This document shows positions 5,859 through 6,925 of a stretch of DNA of 6,925 nucleotides, piece after piece. Location of the stretch: NCBI GenBank assembly GCA_031254155.1, contig JAIRVA010000317.1, positions 1 to 6,925 of the forward strand, in the 5' to 3' direction. Each line of letters opens with the position of its first letter. Within the stretch, counting starts at the first letter, position 1. Source of the DNA: Propionibacteriaceae bacterium (lineage in GTDB: Bacteria; Actinomycetota; Actinomycetes; Propionibacteriales; Propionibacteriaceae). The notes below the pieces were generated by a model, which was not told the DNA's origin, made no database searches, and was given only the letters and a program-made list of their open reading frames with translations. A program made the position numbers and the translations under genes.

Positions 5859-6737
5859 ATGATGATCTACTGTTGGCGATGCGGTACGGGGAACCAGGGG
5901 GACGCGGCCCGCTGCGGCCGGTGCGGCGAGGCCGTGGGTGCCCCTGCCCCACGGCTCGGCCCGGCTCCCGTCCAGACGGTCGCCCCCATGCCGGTTGCTC
6001 CCGCTCCGACCGCGTACTGTTGGCACTGCGGCAGCGAAACCCCGCTTGACAGTGCCTTTTGTCCGCGGTGTGGGCTGAGTCTCGGTACGGCGTACCCGCC
6101 GACGGCCCTCTCGCCCGTGGACGCGCCAACCGATCTGGTCCGCCCAGCGGCCCCGCGCAGGACCCTCCGCGTCCCCCGGTTGCTCCTCGTCCCCGTCGCC
6201 CTCGTCCTACTGATCGTCGGCGCGGTCGGTGTCTGGCGGGCCATCCAGCCGGAGCCCGCGCAGGCCGAGGTGGCCGAGGCGTACCCCGCCGTACAAGTAG
6301 TAAACGGCGAGTTGGACCATGTGGACGACTGGTCCGTGTCAGTCAATCCACCGCCCGAGTGGATGCTCGACCCGACCGTGGTGATCGGTCAGAATCTGAT
6401 CCTCATCCGGGCAGAGGGCGGTCCGCGGGCGAGCACGTTCTCCCTGACCGTCAACCCGACATCTCCGTCCACGACGCTGGAGAGCTACGCCGCGAGCACG
6501 CTCGCGCTCAACCAACCCGGCCTAGACTTCGTCGGCCCGGTCAAGACCACCGTCGGCGGGCTGCCCGCCTTGAACTACCAGGCCACGACCGACAGTGGAC
6601 TGCAGCGGTTCGTGTTCATCGCCGATCCGGACGGGGAGCGGGTGTACGTCATCCAGGCCATCGCCAGCCCCGACCAGCCGGGCGCCGCCGCCGACATCCA
6701 GTGGATGATCGACTCCTTCACCCGAGTCCCCATCTGA
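5859..6737 (+). CDS. Double zinc-ribbon, single-pass membrane protein with PsbP/LpqN-like external domain
   Basis: This 292-residue protein has four parts. Two zinc ribbons lie at residues 5-22 (CWRCG and CGRCG; Cys 5, 8, 19, 22) and 54-71 (CWHCG and CPRCG; Cys 54, 57, 68, 71), joined by a Pro/Ala-rich linker. A second linker (72-103) leads to one membrane helix at about 107-126 (LLLVPVALVLLIVGAVGVW). Residues 145-292 form a domain with the pattern of PsbP-like/LpqN proteins: DDWSVSVNPPPEWML, FSLTVNP, TTVGGLPALNYQATTD, RFVFIADPDGERVYVIQAIA and a terminal helix with FTRVPI. Arg residues before the helix suggest an inside N-terminus and an outside C-terminal domain, so zinc would bind in the cytoplasm. 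Function is unknown; a sensory, scaffolding or envelope role is inference. GAGAGGGG lies 4 nt before the ATG at 5859 and 7 nt before the ATG at 5862, so either may be used. The frame is open for a long way upstream, but that part overlaps mntH on the other strand. Confidence 0.88.
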   Translation: MMIYCWRCGTGNQGDAARCGRCGEAVGAPAPRLGPAPVQTVAPMPVAPAPTAYCWHCGSETPLDSAFCPRCGLSLGTAYPPTALSPVDAPTDLVRPAAPRRTLRVPRLLLVPVALVLLIVGAVGVWRAIQPEPAQAEVAEAYPAVQVVNGELDHVDDWSVSVNPPPEWMLDPTVVIGQNLILIRAEGGPRASTFSLTVNPTSPSTTLESYAASTLALNQPGLDFVGPVKTTVGGLPALNYQATTDSGLQRFVFIADPDGERVYVIQAIASPDQPGAAADIQWMIDSFTRVPI

Positions 6738-6925
6738 CGGGACACTCCCCGTACCTCCAACTCCGTACGTACTCCCCGTGCCTCGGACGTCGTACGTACT
6801 CCCCGAATCTCCGACTCCGTACGTACTCCCCGTGCCTCCGACGCCCGCCGTACCCCCGACTCCGTACTCTCCGTACCCCCGACGTCGTACTCCCCGTACC
6901 GCAATCCCACACACCCGCTTCGCTG
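6738..6925. other. Region downstream of the zinc-ribbon gene to the window edge
   Basis: Almost all of this stretch is the 27-bp array. The last 25 bases are unrelated to the repeat. I see no terminator hairpin with a T-run for the zinc-ribbon gene and no convincing start of another gene. Confidence 0.5.
6746..6900. repeat. Tandem array of 27-bp GTAC-rich repeats
   Basis: Four full 27-bp units lie end to end at 6746-6772, 6773-6799, 6800-6826 and 6827-6853. Degenerate shorter units follow at 6854-6867 (14 bp) and 6868-6890 (23 bp), then the start of another at 6891-6900. Each begins with TCCCCG and ends with GTAC; the first three end in CGTACGTAC. Units 1 and 3 agree at 24 of 27 positions and units 1 and 2 at 22. 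The array starts 8 bp after the stop of the zinc-ribbon gene. All three plus-strand frames stay open in it, but the differences between units show no three-base rhythm, so coding is not supported. Confidence 0.85.

Noticed and set aside
6522..6914. Minus-strand open frames across the tandem repeats giving Gly/Ser/Thr/Tyr repeats.
   Set aside because: They run into the end of the zinc-ribbon gene on the other strand, lack ribosome sites, and the differences between units do not follow codons.

Overview
The window is GC-rich, with third codon positions mostly G or C, and carries six protein-coding genes: five on the minus strand and one on the plus strand. The most likely source is a high-GC Gram-positive bacterium (Actinomycetota). 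This rests on composition, on a secreted protein with DUF11-type repeats and an Ala-rich signal peptide, on promoter-like boxes of the TANNNT type, and on a membrane-anchored protein resembling actinobacterial LpqN/PsbP-like proteins. No rRNA, tRNA, CRISPR array, transposase or phage gene is visible, and the genus cannot be fixed.

Layout from left to right. (1) 1-1814, minus: the N-terminal 604 codons of a large secreted or surface protein, cut by the left edge. (2) 1815-2029: an AT-rich intergenic stretch with its probable promoter. (3) 2030-2413, minus: a small VOC/glyoxalase-fold protein with more A/T-ending codons than its neighbours, preceded by a palindrome-rich leader. (4) 2547-3152, minus: a SatP/GPR1-FUN34-YaaH acetate transporter with its own promoter. 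(5) 3360-4433, minus: a cytoplasm-type right-handed beta-helix protein, 33 bp downstream of (6) 4467-5678, minus: an Nramp manganese/divalent metal transporter (MntH). (7) 5679-5858: a divergent regulatory region with three inverted repeats. (8) 5859-6737, plus: a membrane protein with two zinc ribbons, one transmembrane helix and a probable external PsbP/LpqN-like domain. (9) 6746-6900: a tandem array of 27-bp units directly behind that gene.

The genes do not form one pathway. Two are small-molecule membrane transporters (acetate, Mn2+). mntH and the beta-helix gene look co-transcribed, and the zinc-ribbon gene is divergent from them across a shared control region. The surface protein and VOC gene seem to be independent units. 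The more unusual items are the mntH/beta-helix pairing, the inverted repeats between mntH and the zinc-ribbon gene, and the 27-bp repeat array.
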